Positions 17,074 to 25,864 are shown, counted from the stretch's first letter. The stretch: 64,000 nucleotides of DNA from Streptomyces venezuelae (GCF_008642275.1 NZ_CP029189.1:1421001-1485000); one strand, 5' to 3'. Made by a program: numbers and translations. The notes: generated by a model not told the origin, from the letters alone.

Positions 17074-19413
17074 ATGAACATGCCTCTGCCGCCCGCCGAA
17101 GAGCTGGCGCTCATCGACCGCGAGCTGGCCCAACTCGATGCCCGGCGGCTGTATTTGCTCGGCCGGCGGGACTGGCTGCTGCGCCTGCTGCACCAGCCCG
17201 GGTCCGGTCCGGCTCCCGTCCGCTGGGGGCCCGCGGTGTCCGGCGTGCCCGCCGGGCCCGCGAAGGAGGCCTCCGCCCCGAGCGCGCAGAACGTGCTGCT
17301 CGTGCTGGGCGCGGTGCTGCTGGCGGTCGCCGCGCTCGCGTTCACGCTGGTGAGCTGGGGGTCCATGGGGATCGCCGGGCGCTCGGCGGTGCTGGCCGCG
17401 GTGACGGCGGCGGCGCTGGGCGCCCCCGTGCTCCTGCTGCGCCGCGGACTGCGGTCGACGGCGGAGTCGGTCGCGGCGGTCGGCCTGCTGCTGACGGTGC
17501 TCGACGCGTACGCGCTGTACGCGGTCGGCATGCCGGACACGGACGGCACCGGCTACGCGGCGGGGGCGGCAGCCGTGCTCGCGGCCGCGTGGGCCGGCTA
17601 CGGCGCGGGGCTGCGGCGGCTGCGGCTCCCGCTGCCGGCCGCGCTGCTCGCGGCGCAGTTCGCACTGCCGCTGGCGGCGCTGGCGGCGTGGCCCGGCCCG
17701 CAGGCCCTCGGCTGGGCGCTGCTGGCGACGGCGGCGCTGGACGCGGCGCTCGCCCTTCGGGTCGGGGCGGCGGCGGTCCCGGCGGCCGTGACGGGCGTGG
17801 GCGCGCTGCTGATCGGTGCGGCCCAGTCGTGGTCGGCCGGGTCGGCGGCGCAGGCCGCAGCTCCGGCGGCGCTGCTGCTGGCGGGCGGAGCGCTCGGGGT
17901 GGCGGCGGCCTGGCGGGAGCCGCGTGCCTGGGCCGCGGCGTCGGCGGGCGCCCTGGCCGCGGTGGCCGGCCTGGGCGGGGTGGCCCGGCCGGTCCTGGAC
18001 CCGGCGTGGACGGTGCTGGTGCACCTGCTGCTGGCCCTGCCGCTGCTGGCGGCGGTACGGGGTGCCGCCCTTCCGGAGGCGGTCCGGCGCGGGGCGGCCC
18101 GGGCCGGGGCCGTGGTGGCGTCTGTGGCGGCCCTGTCGGCGGGTGCCGCGGTGGCGGCGGTCCTGGTGGCCCGGCTGCGGGTGCTGGGTGAGGTGTGGGC
18201 GGGAACGACCCCGGACCGGGAGGCGTACGCGTCGGGGGCGGCGGTCACGCTGGTCCTGCTGATCGCGGCCGGGGCGGCCTGGTGGCTCGCGCGGGCGCTG
18301 TCCCGGCCGGAGCCGGTGGCGGTGGCGGTGGTCCTGGGGTGGGCGGGGCTGTTCACGGCTCCGGTGCTGCTCGGGCTGCCGGCGGCGGCGGTGTTCGCGG
18401 TGCAGCTCGCGGTGACGGGCGCGGCCGGTGTCCTCGCGCTGCGCTCCCCGGGCAGCGGGGCCCGGATCGCGGCCGCGGTGTGCGCGCTGGTCGGCGCCGC
18501 GAACGTGTCCCTGGGCGCGCTGGACGGCCGGGCGGCGACCTTCGCGGTCTGGGGGCTGCTGGGCGCGGGCTGCGCCACGGCGGCCGCGTACGGGGCGGCG
18601 GCGCGTCCGCTCCGGTCGGGGGCTGCGGTGTGCGCGGTCGGGTATGCCACGGGGCTCCTGGTGGCGGCAGGCGCCGTGTCGGACCTGGCGGTGGTCTGGT
18701 GGTCGCTGCCGGTGCTCGCGGTCCCGGCAGCGGCGGCGGCGCTCGGGCCGCGGCTGGGCGGGGTGCGGCTGTCCGTCGAGATCGCGGCGGGTGTGGCGGG
18801 CGTCTTGGCGGTGGGTCTGTCGGCCGGGCGGGCCGGCACCCTGGCGCTGGTCCTGGCGCTGGCCGGAGTGGTCTGTGCGGGCTCGGCGGTGCGACCCGAG
18901 CGGCGGGTCCTGGGCTGGGCCGCGGGGGCGCTGCTCGCGGCGGCGACCTGGGTGCGGCTGGCGGAGGCCGGGGTGAGCGCACCGGAGGCCTACACGCTGC
19001 CGGTGACGGTGCCCGCCCTCGTGGTGGGTCTGCTGCGGCGGCGCCGGGACGCGCAGGCCTCGTCCTGGACGGCGTACGGACCGGCCCTGGCGGCGACGCT
19101 GGTGCCGAGCCTGCTGGCGGCCTGGGGGGACCCGGGCTGGATCCGCCCGCTGCTGCTGGGGGCGGCCGCGCTGGCGGTGACCCTGCTGGGCGCCCGGCAG
19201 CGGCTCCAGGCTCCGCTCCTGCTCGGCGGGGCCGTGCTGGCGGCGGTGGCGGTGCACGAGCTGGCCCCGTACGTGGTGCAGGTCGCGGGTGCGCTGCCGC
19301 GCTGGGTGCCGCCGGCCTTGGCGGGCCTGCTGCTGCTGGCCGTGGGGGCGACGTACGAGCGGCGGCTGCGTGACGCCCGCCGGCTGCGGGCCGCGATCGG
19401 CCGGCTGGGATAG
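17074..19413 (+). CDS. Very large polytopic membrane protein, Ala/Leu/Val-rich
   Basis: 779 residues. A short helical N-terminus (AEELALIDRELAQLDARRLY, then a Gly/Pro linker) is followed from about residue 74 by some twenty or more hydrophobic segments with few charged residues, such as NVLLVLGAVLLAVAALAFTL. This is the architecture of the large Streptomyces membrane proteins annotated with an SCO7613-type C-terminal domain; I recognise the type, not a function. Start is ATG 17074 or, two codons on, 17080. It stands alone between two tRNA-Val genes that run opposite to it. Confidence 0.75.
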   Translation: MNMPLPPAEELALIDRELAQLDARRLYLLGRRDWLLRLLHQPGSGPAPVRWGPAVSGVPAGPAKEASAPSAQNVLLVLGAVLLAVAALAFTLVSWGSMGIAGRSAVLAAVTAAALGAPVLLLRRGLRSTAESVAAVGLLLTVLDAYALYAVGMPDTDGTGYAAGAAAVLAAAWAGYGAGLRRLRLPLPAALLAAQFALPLAALAAWPGPQALGWALLATAALDAALALRVGAAAVPAAVTGVGALLIGAAQSWSAGSAAQAAAPAALLLAGGALGVAAAWREPRAWAAASAGALAAVAGLGGVARPVLDPAWTVLVHLLLALPLLAAVRGAALPEAVRRGAARAGAVVASVAALSAGAAVAAVLVARLRVLGEVWAGTTPDREAYASGAAVTLVLLIAAGAAWWLARALSRPEPVAVAVVLGWAGLFTAPVLLGLPAAAVFAVQLAVTGAAGVLALRSPGSGARIAAAVCALVGAANVSLGALDGRAATFAVWGLLGAGCATAAAYGAAARPLRSGAAVCAVGYATGLLVAAGAVSDLAVVWWSLPVLAVPAAAAALGPRLGGVRLSVEIAAGVAGVLAVGLSAGRAGTLALVLALAGVVCAGSAVRPERRVLGWAAGALLAAATWVRLAEAGVSAPEAYTLPVTVPALVVGLLRRRRDAQASSWTAYGPALAATLVPSLLAAWGDPGWIRPLLLGAAALAVTLLGARQRLQAPLLLGGAVLAAVAVHELAPYVVQVAGALPRWVPPALAGLLLLAVGATYERRLRDARRLRAAIGRLG

Positions 19414-19485
19414 GGCGGCTGCGCCAGGGCGTGTCCGCCTAGGGCGGCCCTCCGGGATCCGGAGGAGAGGGCCTGGAAAACGCCG

Positions 19486-19517
19486 GAGGCCCGGAGACGG
19501 TGAAGTCTCCGGGCCTC
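19486..19517. terminator. Terminator downstream of the second tRNA-Val
   Basis: A 13-base-pair perfect stem (19486-19498 and 19505-19517) with a 6-base loop. It lies 9 bases beyond the 3' end of the leftward tRNA-Val and after the stop of the large membrane protein. Confidence 0.7.
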
Positions 19518-19526
19518 TGGTCCGGG

Positions 19527-19598
19527 TGGGCGATACTGGGTTCGAACCAGTGACCCCTTCGGTGTGAACGAAGTGCTCTCCCGCTGAGCTAATCGCCC
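19527..19598 (-). tRNA. tRNA-Val (anticodon CAC), second copy
   Basis: 72 bases, identical to the copy at 16851-16922 except for one T-loop base (plus-strand T at 19541 versus A at 16865). Anticodon loop TTCACAC; CCA not encoded. Same orientation as the first copy. Confidence 0.97.
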
Positions 19599-19644
19599 GG
19601 ACGCACCGCAAACATTACCGCATGTCAGCGGTGCTCCTTGACCA

Positions 19645-20127
19645 TCACTGGTCCTTGAGGCTCCAGGGCATGACGAGCCCGTACTTCCACAGGTAGAAAC
19701 TGATCAGCGCGCCCGCGACGGCGAGGCCCACGCTGGTCAGGATGATGTTGCGGCGGCGGACCTTCGGGTCGAGCGCCTTCTGCGCGGCCTCGGTGACCTT
19801 GCGCCTGGTCCAGCGCAGTACGAGGTGGGCCCAGGCGAACTCGGTGGCCCAGATCGCCAGGCCCGCGAAGATCGCGACCCAGCCGGGGCCGGGCAGGACG
19901 AGCATGGCGATGCCGGCGCCGATCACCGCGAGGCCGACGATGAAGACGCCGACCTGCCAGCTCAGGTGCAGGCTCCTGTTCCGCTTGATGAAGGCCGGGG
20001 CCTTCGACACGTGCGGCGTCTCCTCGGCGGCCTCGGCGGCGGCTCCCGCGTCCGATGCGGCGGTGGCTTCCGTGGCGGCGTCTTCAGCGGCGGACCCGTG
20101 GGTACCGCGGTCACTCCCCGTATTCAT
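19645..20127 (-). CDS. TIGR02611/PGPGW-type small membrane protein
   Basis: 160 residues. An Ala/Glu/Ser/Thr-rich N-terminus (1-45) precedes a Lys/Arg patch and a first transmembrane pair containing the signature VLPGPGWVAIFAGLAIWATE (about residues 78-97), which defines the PGPGW family. A third helix (IILTSVGLAVAGALISFYLW) lies near the C-terminus. Function unknown. The gene is divergent from ssgB, sharing a 177-base intergenic region. Confidence 0.85.
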   Translation of the reverse strand: MNTGSDRGTHGSAAEDAATEATAASDAGAAAEAAEETPHVSKAPAFIKRNRSLHLSWQVGVFIVGLAVIGAGIAMLVLPGPGWVAIFAGLAIWATEFAWAHLVLRWTRRKVTEAAQKALDPKVRRRNIILTSVGLAVAGALISFYLWKYGLVMPWSLKDQ

Positions 20128-20304
20128 GGACCCGAATCTACCGGAGCTCGATGCACACGGGAATGCGGGTTTGGATCCGCCGTCCGAGGGACCCAGAGGA
20201 CCGCAAAACGGTCAGAGGGGTTTACAACGGCACCGTAGGTGGCATGTCGATTTCGCCGACGTGCGAATCCCCGAGCGCACACTGAGCGAAAGGCCCTGGC
20301 GCTT

Positions 20305-20718
20305 ATGAACACCACGGTCAGCTGCGAGCTGCACCTGCGCCTCGTTGTGTCGAGCGAGTCCTCACTGCCTGTTCCCGCGGGCCTGCGGTATGACACGGCC
20401 GACCCCTACGCCGTGCACGCCACCTTCCACACCGGCGCCGAGGAGACGGTCGAATGGGTGTTCGCCCGCGACCTCCTCGCGGAGGGTCTCCACCGGCCCA
20501 CCGGTACCGGCGACGTCCGCGTCTGGCCGTCCCGCAGCCACGGTCAGGGCGTCGTCTGCATCGCCCTGAGCTCACCGGAGGGAGAAGCACTGCTCGAAGC
20601 ACCCGCCCGAGCACTCGAGTCGTTCCTCAAGCGGACGGACGCCGCGGTTCCACCCGGGACCGAGCACCGGCACTTCGACCTCGACAAGGAGCTCTCCCAC
20701 ATCCTGGCCGAAAGCTGA
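20305..20718 (+). CDS. ssgB: SsgB, sporulation-specific cell-division activator (SALP family)
   Basis: 137 residues, the exact length of SsgB. From its first residues (MNTTVSCELHLRLVVSSESS) to its end (LSHILAES) it looks like the highly conserved Streptomyces SsgB. SsgB, placed by SsgA, recruits FtsZ to sporulation septa in aerial hyphae. The start at 20305 lacks a strong Shine-Dalgarno. In S. coelicolor ssgB depends on the stress factor sigma-H; a GTTT at about 20219 with a loose GGCATG downstream is only a faint candidate for such a promoter. Identification is very secure and marks the organism as a sporulating streptomycete. Confidence 0.97.
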   Translation: MNTTVSCELHLRLVVSSESSLPVPAGLRYDTADPYAVHATFHTGAEETVEWVFARDLLAEGLHRPTGTGDVRVWPSRSHGQGVVCIALSSPEGEALLEAPARALESFLKRTDAAVPPGTEHRHFDLDKELSHILAES

Positions 20719-20916
20719 GCCAGCCCTACAGCCGCTCGACACCGTCCGACTCGGGGCGACGGTGCGTGGCGGACAACCACATACGGCGATGCCGGCGCTG
20801 TTCCCGCGGAAGCCACCCGCGAGGACGGCGCCGGTGTGCTCTGCGGGACCCGCTATTGTCGGGCGGCAGCGGCGACGGCCCCCGTCCCCGCAGGCCCGGC
20901 CCCTGAGGGAGACCCC

Positions 20917-21537
20917 GTGCAGATCCCCCACGACACCCGTCGCGCGCTCGACGTCGTCGTCGCGCTGGTGAACACCGCGGCCGAGGCCGACCAGCCCGAC
21001 GGGCTCTCGGACATCGGCGCGCTGCGCGGATTCGTCCAGGAGTACTCGATCAGCGACGTCGGCGAGCTCAGCGCCCGCGACCTGGCCGGCGTCCGGACCG
21101 TGCGCGGAAAGTTCGCCCAGGTCTTCGCCTCCCCGAACCCGCGTGCGGCTTCCACGCTGATCAACGAGCTCGTGGCCACGGCGGGCACCACCCCGCAGCT
21201 GACCGACCACGACGGCTACGACTGGCACGTGCACTACTTCGCGCCGGGCGCGTCGGTGGGCGACCACCTGGCGGCCGACGGCGGCATGGCGCTGGCCTTC
21301 ATCGTGGTCTCCGGCGAACAGGAACGGCTGCGCCGCTGCGAGGCCCCGGACTGCCGAAGGGCTTTCGTCGACCTCTCCCGCAACCGGTCCCGGCGCTACT
21401 GCGACAGCCGGACCTGCGGGAACCGGCTGCACGTGGCGGCGTACCGGGCCAGGCGCAAGGAGGCCGACGCGGAGGCGTCAGAGCAGGAAGAGATCGTGCA
21501 CGGCGGCGAGCAGCAGCAGGATGCCGATCACCGCTAG
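20917..21537 (+). CDS. CGNR zinc-finger protein (ABATE/DUF1470 type)
   Basis: 206 residues. An N-terminal helical ABATE-like region (about 1-140, with YDWHVHYFAPGASVGDHLAA) is followed by the C-terminal CGNR zinc finger: CEAPDCRRAFVDLSRNRSRR then YC..CGNRLHVAAYRARR. Four cysteines suggest one zinc ion. Such proteins are presumed stress-induced transcription regulators. The GTG start at 20917 has GAGGGA upstream. The last 60 bases overlap the 3' end of a small membrane-protein gene on the other strand. Confidence 0.9.
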   Translation: MQIPHDTRRALDVVVALVNTAAEADQPDGLSDIGALRGFVQEYSISDVGELSARDLAGVRTVRGKFAQVFASPNPRAASTLINELVATAGTTPQLTDHDGYDWHVHYFAPGASVGDHLAADGGMALAFIVVSGEQERLRRCEAPDCRRAFVDLSRNRSRRYCDSRTCGNRLHVAAYRARRKEADAEASEQEEIVHGGEQQQDADHR

Positions 21538-21654
21538 GAAGATCATCAGGGGTGGCTGGGAGAGCGCGAAGAGACAGCCTCGCGGCTCCTCCACCACAGG
21601 GGCGGGCACCGGCGGGTCACCGTGCGATGTGTCGAGGTGCGATGTGTCGAACAT
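21478..21654 (-). CDS. Small single-pass membrane protein (58 aa)
   Basis: 58 residues: a soluble, Asp/Ser/Thr-rich N-terminus with a repeated DTSH (4-7 and 8-11 region), a PPVPAPVVEEPRG linker, and a C-terminal hydrophobic helix from about 36 to 56 (LMIFLAVIGILLLLAAVHDL). The ATG is at 21654. It overlaps the CGNR gene tail-to-tail by 60 bases. GC3 and the membrane-helix pattern argue for a real gene, but I have no family for it, so the call is moderate. Confidence 0.6.
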   Translation of the reverse strand: MFDTSHLDTSHGDPPVPAPVVEEPRGCLFALSQPPLMIFLAVIGILLLLAAVHDLFLL

Positions 21655-21791
21655 GTCGGGCCGATGATGGCGCAGGGCACCACCGACCGGCCCTCAACAC
21701 GCCAGCGCCCGCGCGGGAGTTCGCTCGATCTTGTGGACGAGCCCCGGTCCGGGCCGGGTCCCGCGCCGGATCCCGTACGCGGATCCCGTAC

Positions 21792-22250
21792 TCAGATCCC
21801 GTGCTTCTTGAGGATCGCCTCGATGTCGGAGAAGTCCTCCGCGGGAGCGGCGGACTGTGACGGCGAACCGGCACGGGCGGTCCCCAGGGAGGGCGCGGAG
21901 GCGGCCGGGGCGACGGCCTCGGCGGCCGGGCTCCCCTTGACCTTCCGCCCGGGCCTCGCAGGCTTCCCCGTCCCCGGCTCCCCCGACGCGGCGAGACCGC
22001 GGCGCTCGACGGCACGGGTGGTCATGAAGAGCAGCCAGGACAGTCCCAGCAGCCCGAAGCCGGCCCAGACGGTCGGGTTGAAGACCATCCCGGACACCCA
22101 GTCCACGAACCCGGTCATCACCAAGGCGACCGGCACGAGCGCGTACGCGGTGATCCGCGTGGCGGCGAGGAAGCGCTTGCGGTAGGCGGTGACCGCGGCG
22201 ATACCCAGGCCCGCCACTGACACCGCGGAGCAGATGGTCTCGGCAAGCAT
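21792..22250 (-). CDS. Small membrane protein with conserved-looking C-terminal tail
   Basis: 152 residues. Three transmembrane segments (about 6-23, 33-55, 63-82: GLGIAAVTAY, ITAYALVPVALVMTGFVDWV, GLLGLSWLLFM) are followed by an Ala/Pro/Gly/Ser-rich linker and the tail DFSDIEAILKKHGI. The tail looks like a short binding motif kept at the end of a variable linker. No known family. Divergent from the DsbA-like gene. Confidence 0.7.
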   Translation of the reverse strand: MLAETICSAVSVAGLGIAAVTAYRKRFLAATRITAYALVPVALVMTGFVDWVSGMVFNPTVWAGFGLLGLSWLLFMTTRAVERRGLAASGEPGTGKPARPGRKVKGSPAAEAVAPAASAPSLGTARAGSPSQSAAPAEDFSDIEAILKKHGI

Positions 22251-22446
22251 GCGGTCCTCCGGACTCTCGACGGCTCGACGGTCTGTCCCTGTCCATCCTG
22301 CACCGGTCCGCGCCGCGGCGGCCAGGTTCGGGGCCCGCCCCGGACGGATCTCCGGGTCATCTCCGGGTCGCGCCTCCTCCCTGGGTCCAGGTCACGGGGC
22401 GCGGGTCCCGGTCCGTGGGGCGTGCGGGGGCTGGGAGACTGTCCGC

Positions 22447-22941
22447 ATGACCGATTCCGTGATCCTCGACGTCTGGTGCGAACTGCAGTGCCCGGACTGC
22501 CACCGCGCCCTGGACGACGTACGCGCCCTGCGGGCCCGCTACGGCGACCGGCTGGACATCCGGCTGCGCCACTTCCCCCTGGAGAAGCACAAGCACGCCT
22601 TCGCCGCGGCACAGGCCGCCGAGGAGGCCGCCGAGCAGGGCCAGGGCTGGCCCTACACGGAGGCCGTGCTGGCGCGCACCGCGGAGCTGGCCGAGCGCGG
22701 GGAGCCGGTCCTGCTGGACGTGGCGCGTGAACTGGGGCTCGACGTCGAGGAGTTCGACACCGCCCTGATCGACGGGCGGCACATCCTGATCGTCGACGCC
22801 GACCAGGCCGAGGGCAAGGCGATCGGCGTGAGCGGCACCCCGACCTACGTGATCGACGGGCAGCGTCTCGACGGCGGCAAGAGCCAGGACGGCCTGCGCG
22901 CCCGCATCGAGGAGATCGCCGACCGCCTGCTGGCGGGCTAG
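22447..22941 (+). CDS. DsbA/FrnE-like thioredoxin-fold protein
   Basis: 164 residues, no signal peptide, so cytoplasmic. The thioredoxin fold starts at once (VILDVWCELQCPDCHRAL) with CPDC as the CxxC redox pair near residues 15-18. The inserted helical domain spans about 50-110, and the cis-proline loop is SGTPTYVIDG near 137-146. It probably acts as a disulfide oxidoreductase or isomerase of the DSBA family. Its TAG stop overlaps that of the convergent acetyltransferase gene in the bases CTAG. Confidence 0.85.
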   Translation: MTDSVILDVWCELQCPDCHRALDDVRALRARYGDRLDIRLRHFPLEKHKHAFAAAQAAEEAAEQGQGWPYTEAVLARTAELAERGEPVLLDVARELGLDVEEFDTALIDGRHILIVDADQAEGKAIGVSGTPTYVIDGQRLDGGKSQDGLRARIEEIADRLLAG

Positions 22942-23762
22942 ATCAGGTCCTTGGCGTAGTTGAAGTCGGTGGGGCGGTAGCCGAGGGAGACGTACAGCCG
23001 CAGGGCCGGGGTGTTGTCGGTGAAGACCTGGAGCGCCAGCAGGCGGTGGCCGGCCGCGAGGGCGGCGCGCTCGGCGAGCGCCATCAGGTGGCGGCCGTGC
23101 CCGCGTCCCCGGTGCTCGGCCCGGACCTCCACGTCGTACACGTACCCGCCCGCCCCGCGCGGCGCGAGCCACACATGGCCGACCGGCTCCCCGGCCGCCT
23201 CCAGGACGACGAAGACGGCTCCCGGGGTGGCCAGGCCCTGCGGCAGCTGGCTCTCGTGGTCGGCCACCGACTTGGCCCGGGCGGCCTCGGCGGACATGCC
23301 ACGGCTGCTCCAGTTGGCGGCGTAGGCCTCGACGGCCCCGTCGTACCAGCTCTCGTACTCGGCGGCCGTCATGGGACGGCCGAGGACTCCCCCGGGCAGG
23401 GCGGGCGGCTCGGCCGGCAGGTCCTTGGCCATGTTCCGGCTGTACTCGGTGTACCCGAGGGCCTCGGCCATGAGCAGCCCCGCCTCCGAGTCCGCCGGGA
23501 CCGAGACGCGGACCCGGCGGCAGCCCCAGCCGCGCAGCACTTCCTCGGCGGCGAGGGCGGCCACGGTGGCCCTCCCGCGCCGCCGGTCGCCCTGCTCGAC
23601 CTCCAGGTCGCGGATCTCGCCGACCGTCGGCCCGAACGGGGTGTCGCAGGCGATCAGCAGGGCGCCGACCCGCCTGCTGTTGACCCGGATCTCGTACGGG
23701 CGCGAACGCGCGCCGTCCGCCGTGTGCTGGAGCGGCCCGGACGGCCGCAGGGTGGTGGTCAT
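22938..23762 (-). CDS. Tandem GNAT acetyltransferase
   Basis: 274 residues built from two GNAT folds. The first (about 20-110) has IRDLEVEQGDRRRGRATVAA. The second (about 140-274) has the better acetyl-CoA site, VYDVEVRAEHRGRGHGRHLM, and the typical end NTPALRLYVSLGYRPTDFNY. Double-GNAT proteins of this type often acetylate small molecules or antibiotics; the substrate here is unknown. ATG start at 23762. Convergent with the DsbA-like gene with a 4-base overlap. Confidence 0.87.
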   Translation of the reverse strand: MTTTLRPSGPLQHTADGARSRPYEIRVNSRRVGALLIACDTPFGPTVGEIRDLEVEQGDRRRGRATVAALAAEEVLRGWGCRRVRVSVPADSEAGLLMAEALGYTEYSRNMAKDLPAEPPALPGGVLGRPMTAAEYESWYDGAVEAYAANWSSRGMSAEAARAKSVADHESQLPQGLATPGAVFVVLEAAGEPVGHVWLAPRGAGGYVYDVEVRAEHRGRGHGRHLMALAERAALAAGHRLLALQVFTDNTPALRLYVSLGYRPTDFNYAKDLI

Positions 23763-23835
23763 CCCTTGAGTTCTACCCGTCCCGCGGCCGCCGCGACAGC
23801 CCTCCTCCGGTGGAAGGAGCGCGGTGCCCGCCGCT

Positions 23836-24657
23836 CTACGGGTCGAGGTCCGCGCCGGCCTTCACCTGGAAGATCCGCATCACCTCGGCGGTGACGGGTC
23901 CGGGGGCGGTCCCCAGCTCGCGGTCGTCGATGCGCAGCACCGCCTGGGCATCGCGCAGCGAGGAGGTCAGGAAGACCTCCTCGGCCCGTTCCAGCACCTC
24001 GAAGGGCAGGTCGGTCTCCTTGGCGCCGGCCCAGTCGACGATCAGGTCCCGGGTGATGCCGGCCAGACAGCCGGAGGCCAGCGGCGGGGTGTGCAGTTCT
24101 CCGTCGAGTACGACGAACACGTTGGAGCCGGTGCCCTCGCAGAGCCGGCCGAGGGTGTTGGCGAGGAGCGCCTCGGAGGCTCCCGCGCGGTGCGCGGCGG
24201 CGAGCGCGACCACGTTCTCCGCGTAGGAGGTGGTCTTCAGTCCGGCCACGGCGGAGCGCTCGTTGCGGACCCAGGGCACCGTGACGACTGCGGTGGTGTC
24301 GGGGCGCCGGGGGGAGTCCGCGACGGCGGCGATCAGCGTGGTGCCGGAGTCCCCGCGGTCGGAGCCGAGCGGGGAGACCCCGCCGGTGTAGGTGACGCGC
24401 AGCCGCCCGTGCTCCAGCGGGTTGGCCTCCAGTACGGCGGCGCAGGCGCGGCGGACCTCGTCGAGGTCGGGGTCCGGCAGGCCCAGGCCCCGGGCCGAAC
24501 GGGTGAGCCGTTCCAGGTGCCGGGTGAGTGCGAAGGCGCGGCCGCGCTCCGCCTTCAGCGTCTCGAAGACGCCGTCACCCACGGTCAGACCGTGGTCGAG
24601 GACGGACACCTTCGCGCCGTCCACCTCGGTCAGGGCTCCGTCGAGCCAGATCTTCAT
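23836..24657 (-). CDS. pabC: Aminodeoxychorismate lyase (class IV PLP aminotransferase family)
   Basis: 273 residues. Fold-type IV PLP enzyme: MKIWLDGALTEVD N-terminus, DHGLTVGDGVFETLK, the PLP lysine in GLKTTSYAENVVAL (about residue 143), and EGTGSNVFVV. It converts 4-amino-4-deoxychorismate to p-aminobenzoate and pyruvate for folate. The assignment over branched-chain aminotransferase or D-amino acid transaminase rests on coupling to pabB: its ATG overlaps the pabB stop as ATGA. No obvious terminator was noted after it. Confidence 0.9.
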   Translation of the reverse strand: MKIWLDGALTEVDGAKVSVLDHGLTVGDGVFETLKAERGRAFALTRHLERLTRSARGLGLPDPDLDEVRRACAAVLEANPLEHGRLRVTYTGGVSPLGSDRGDSGTTLIAAVADSPRRPDTTAVVTVPWVRNERSAVAGLKTTSYAENVVALAAAHRAGASEALLANTLGRLCEGTGSNVFVVLDGELHTPPLASGCLAGITRDLIVDWAGAKETDLPFEVLERAEEVFLTSSLRDAQAVLRIDDRELGTAPGPVTAEVMRIFQVKAGADLDP

Positions 24658-25739
24658 GGTGCGGTCCTTCCGATCGTGTCGTTCGTCGCCTGCACGCCAC
24701 CGCTCACCTCGTGGCCCATGGCCACCCTCAGCAGCCGGGCGGCCTTGAGCTCGGTCTCCGCCCATTCCCGGTCGGGATCGGAGCCCCAGGTGATGCCCGC
24801 TCCGGTTCCGAAGAGCAGCCGGGGGCCGCCGGCGGCCTCCCGGTCGATCCAGAAGGTACGGATGCCGACGGCGAGCTCGGCGGTGCCCCGGTCCGCGTCG
24901 ACCCAGCCGATGCCTCCGCAGTAGGGGCCGCGCGGGGCGGTCTCCAGGGCTTCGATGATCCGCAGGGCGGAGGACTTGGGGGCGCCGGTGACGGAACCTG
25001 GCGGGAATGTGGCGGCGAACAGCTCGGGCCAGCCGGCTCCGTCGGCGAGTTCGCCGCTCACGATGGAGACGAGGTGGACCAGGCCGGGGTGCTCCTCGAC
25101 GGCGCACAGCTCGGGGACGGCTACGGAGCCCGTCGCGCAGACCCGGCCGAGGTCGTTGCGTACGAGGTCCACGATCATCACGTTCTCGGCGTGGTCCTTG
25201 GGCAGGAGGTCGTCGACGGTGCGGCCGGTCCCCTTGATGGGGCCGGATTCGACGTGCCGCCCGGACCGGCGCAGGAACAGCTCGGGGGAGGCGGTGGCGA
25301 TCTCGACGCCGTGGGCGGCGAGGCGAATCGTTCCTGCGAAGGGTGCCGGGTTGCCGCGCGCGAGGAGCGCGGTGAGCGCGTCCACATCGGCGCGTTCGGG
25401 GTGGGGCAGCGGCGCGGACATCACCCGGCAGAGGTTGGCCTGGTAGACCTCACCGGCGGCGATGTACTCACGGACGCGCCGTACGCCGGCCACGTAGGCG
25501 GCGCGGTCGAGGGAGGAGGTCCACCGGTCGGCGTCGGGTCCGCGCCAGGCACCCGGAACGGGCGCGGGAACCGGCTCACGGCGCACGTCGCCGAAGCGCG
25601 CGCAGACGAGCCGCCCTTCGAAGTCGGCGGACACCGCCCAGAAGCCGGTGGAATCGAGGGCGGCGGGATCGCTGGTGACGTCTCGGAGATCGGTCGCGAG
25701 AAGGCCGCCGAAGCGGGCCATGGGAGGCAGGTCGTGCAC
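24654..25739 (-). CDS. pabB: Aminodeoxychorismate synthase component I
   Basis: 361 residues. Chorismate-binding enzyme making 4-amino-4-deoxychorismate with glutamine-derived ammonia. The diagnostic PIKGTGR motif (Lys rather than Ala, distinguishing PabB from TrpE) is present, as are AENVMIVDLVRNDLGRV and the C-terminal FGTGAGITWGSDPDREW. The N-terminal domain is short. GTG 25739 is preferred: a TAGACT -10-like box lies 7 bases before it, suggesting a leaderless mRNA; ATG 25721 is the alternative. The glutaminase subunit PabA is not in the window. Operon pabB-pabC. Confidence 0.92.
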   Translation of the reverse strand: MHDLPPMARFGGLLATDLRDVTSDPAALDSTGFWAVSADFEGRLVCARFGDVRREPVPAPVPGAWRGPDADRWTSSLDRAAYVAGVRRVREYIAAGEVYQANLCRVMSAPLPHPERADVDALTALLARGNPAPFAGTIRLAAHGVEIATASPELFLRRSGRHVESGPIKGTGRTVDDLLPKDHAENVMIVDLVRNDLGRVCATGSVAVPELCAVEEHPGLVHLVSIVSGELADGAGWPELFAATFPPGSVTGAPKSSALRIIEALETAPRGPYCGGIGWVDADRGTAELAVGIRTFWIDREAAGGPRLLFGTGAGITWGSDPDREWAETELKAARLLRVAMGHEVSGGVQATNDTIGRTAP

Positions 25740-25836
25740 GGCTGCGAGTCTATGACCGGTGACGACACGGCGCCGGTGCGGTGACGGCAGGGTGACCTGT
25801 GGTGATCGTGCGGCAGCACGCTGCGGAAACGCGTTT

Positions 25837-25864
25837 TTGAGCTGGCCCGGTAATCCGCTAGAGT
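25837..25864 (+). promoter_or_regulatory. Candidate promoter of the tRNA cluster
   Basis: TTGAGC (25837-25842), a 16-base spacer and TAGAGT (25859-25864), close to the housekeeping consensus. It lies about 55 bases before the tRNA-Gly gene. No other good candidate precedes the cluster. Confidence 0.6.

Noticed and set aside
16851..19598. Integrated element bounded by tRNA direct repeats
   Set aside because: The interval holds only one core-like membrane protein and no integrase, so there is no evidence for a mobile element.
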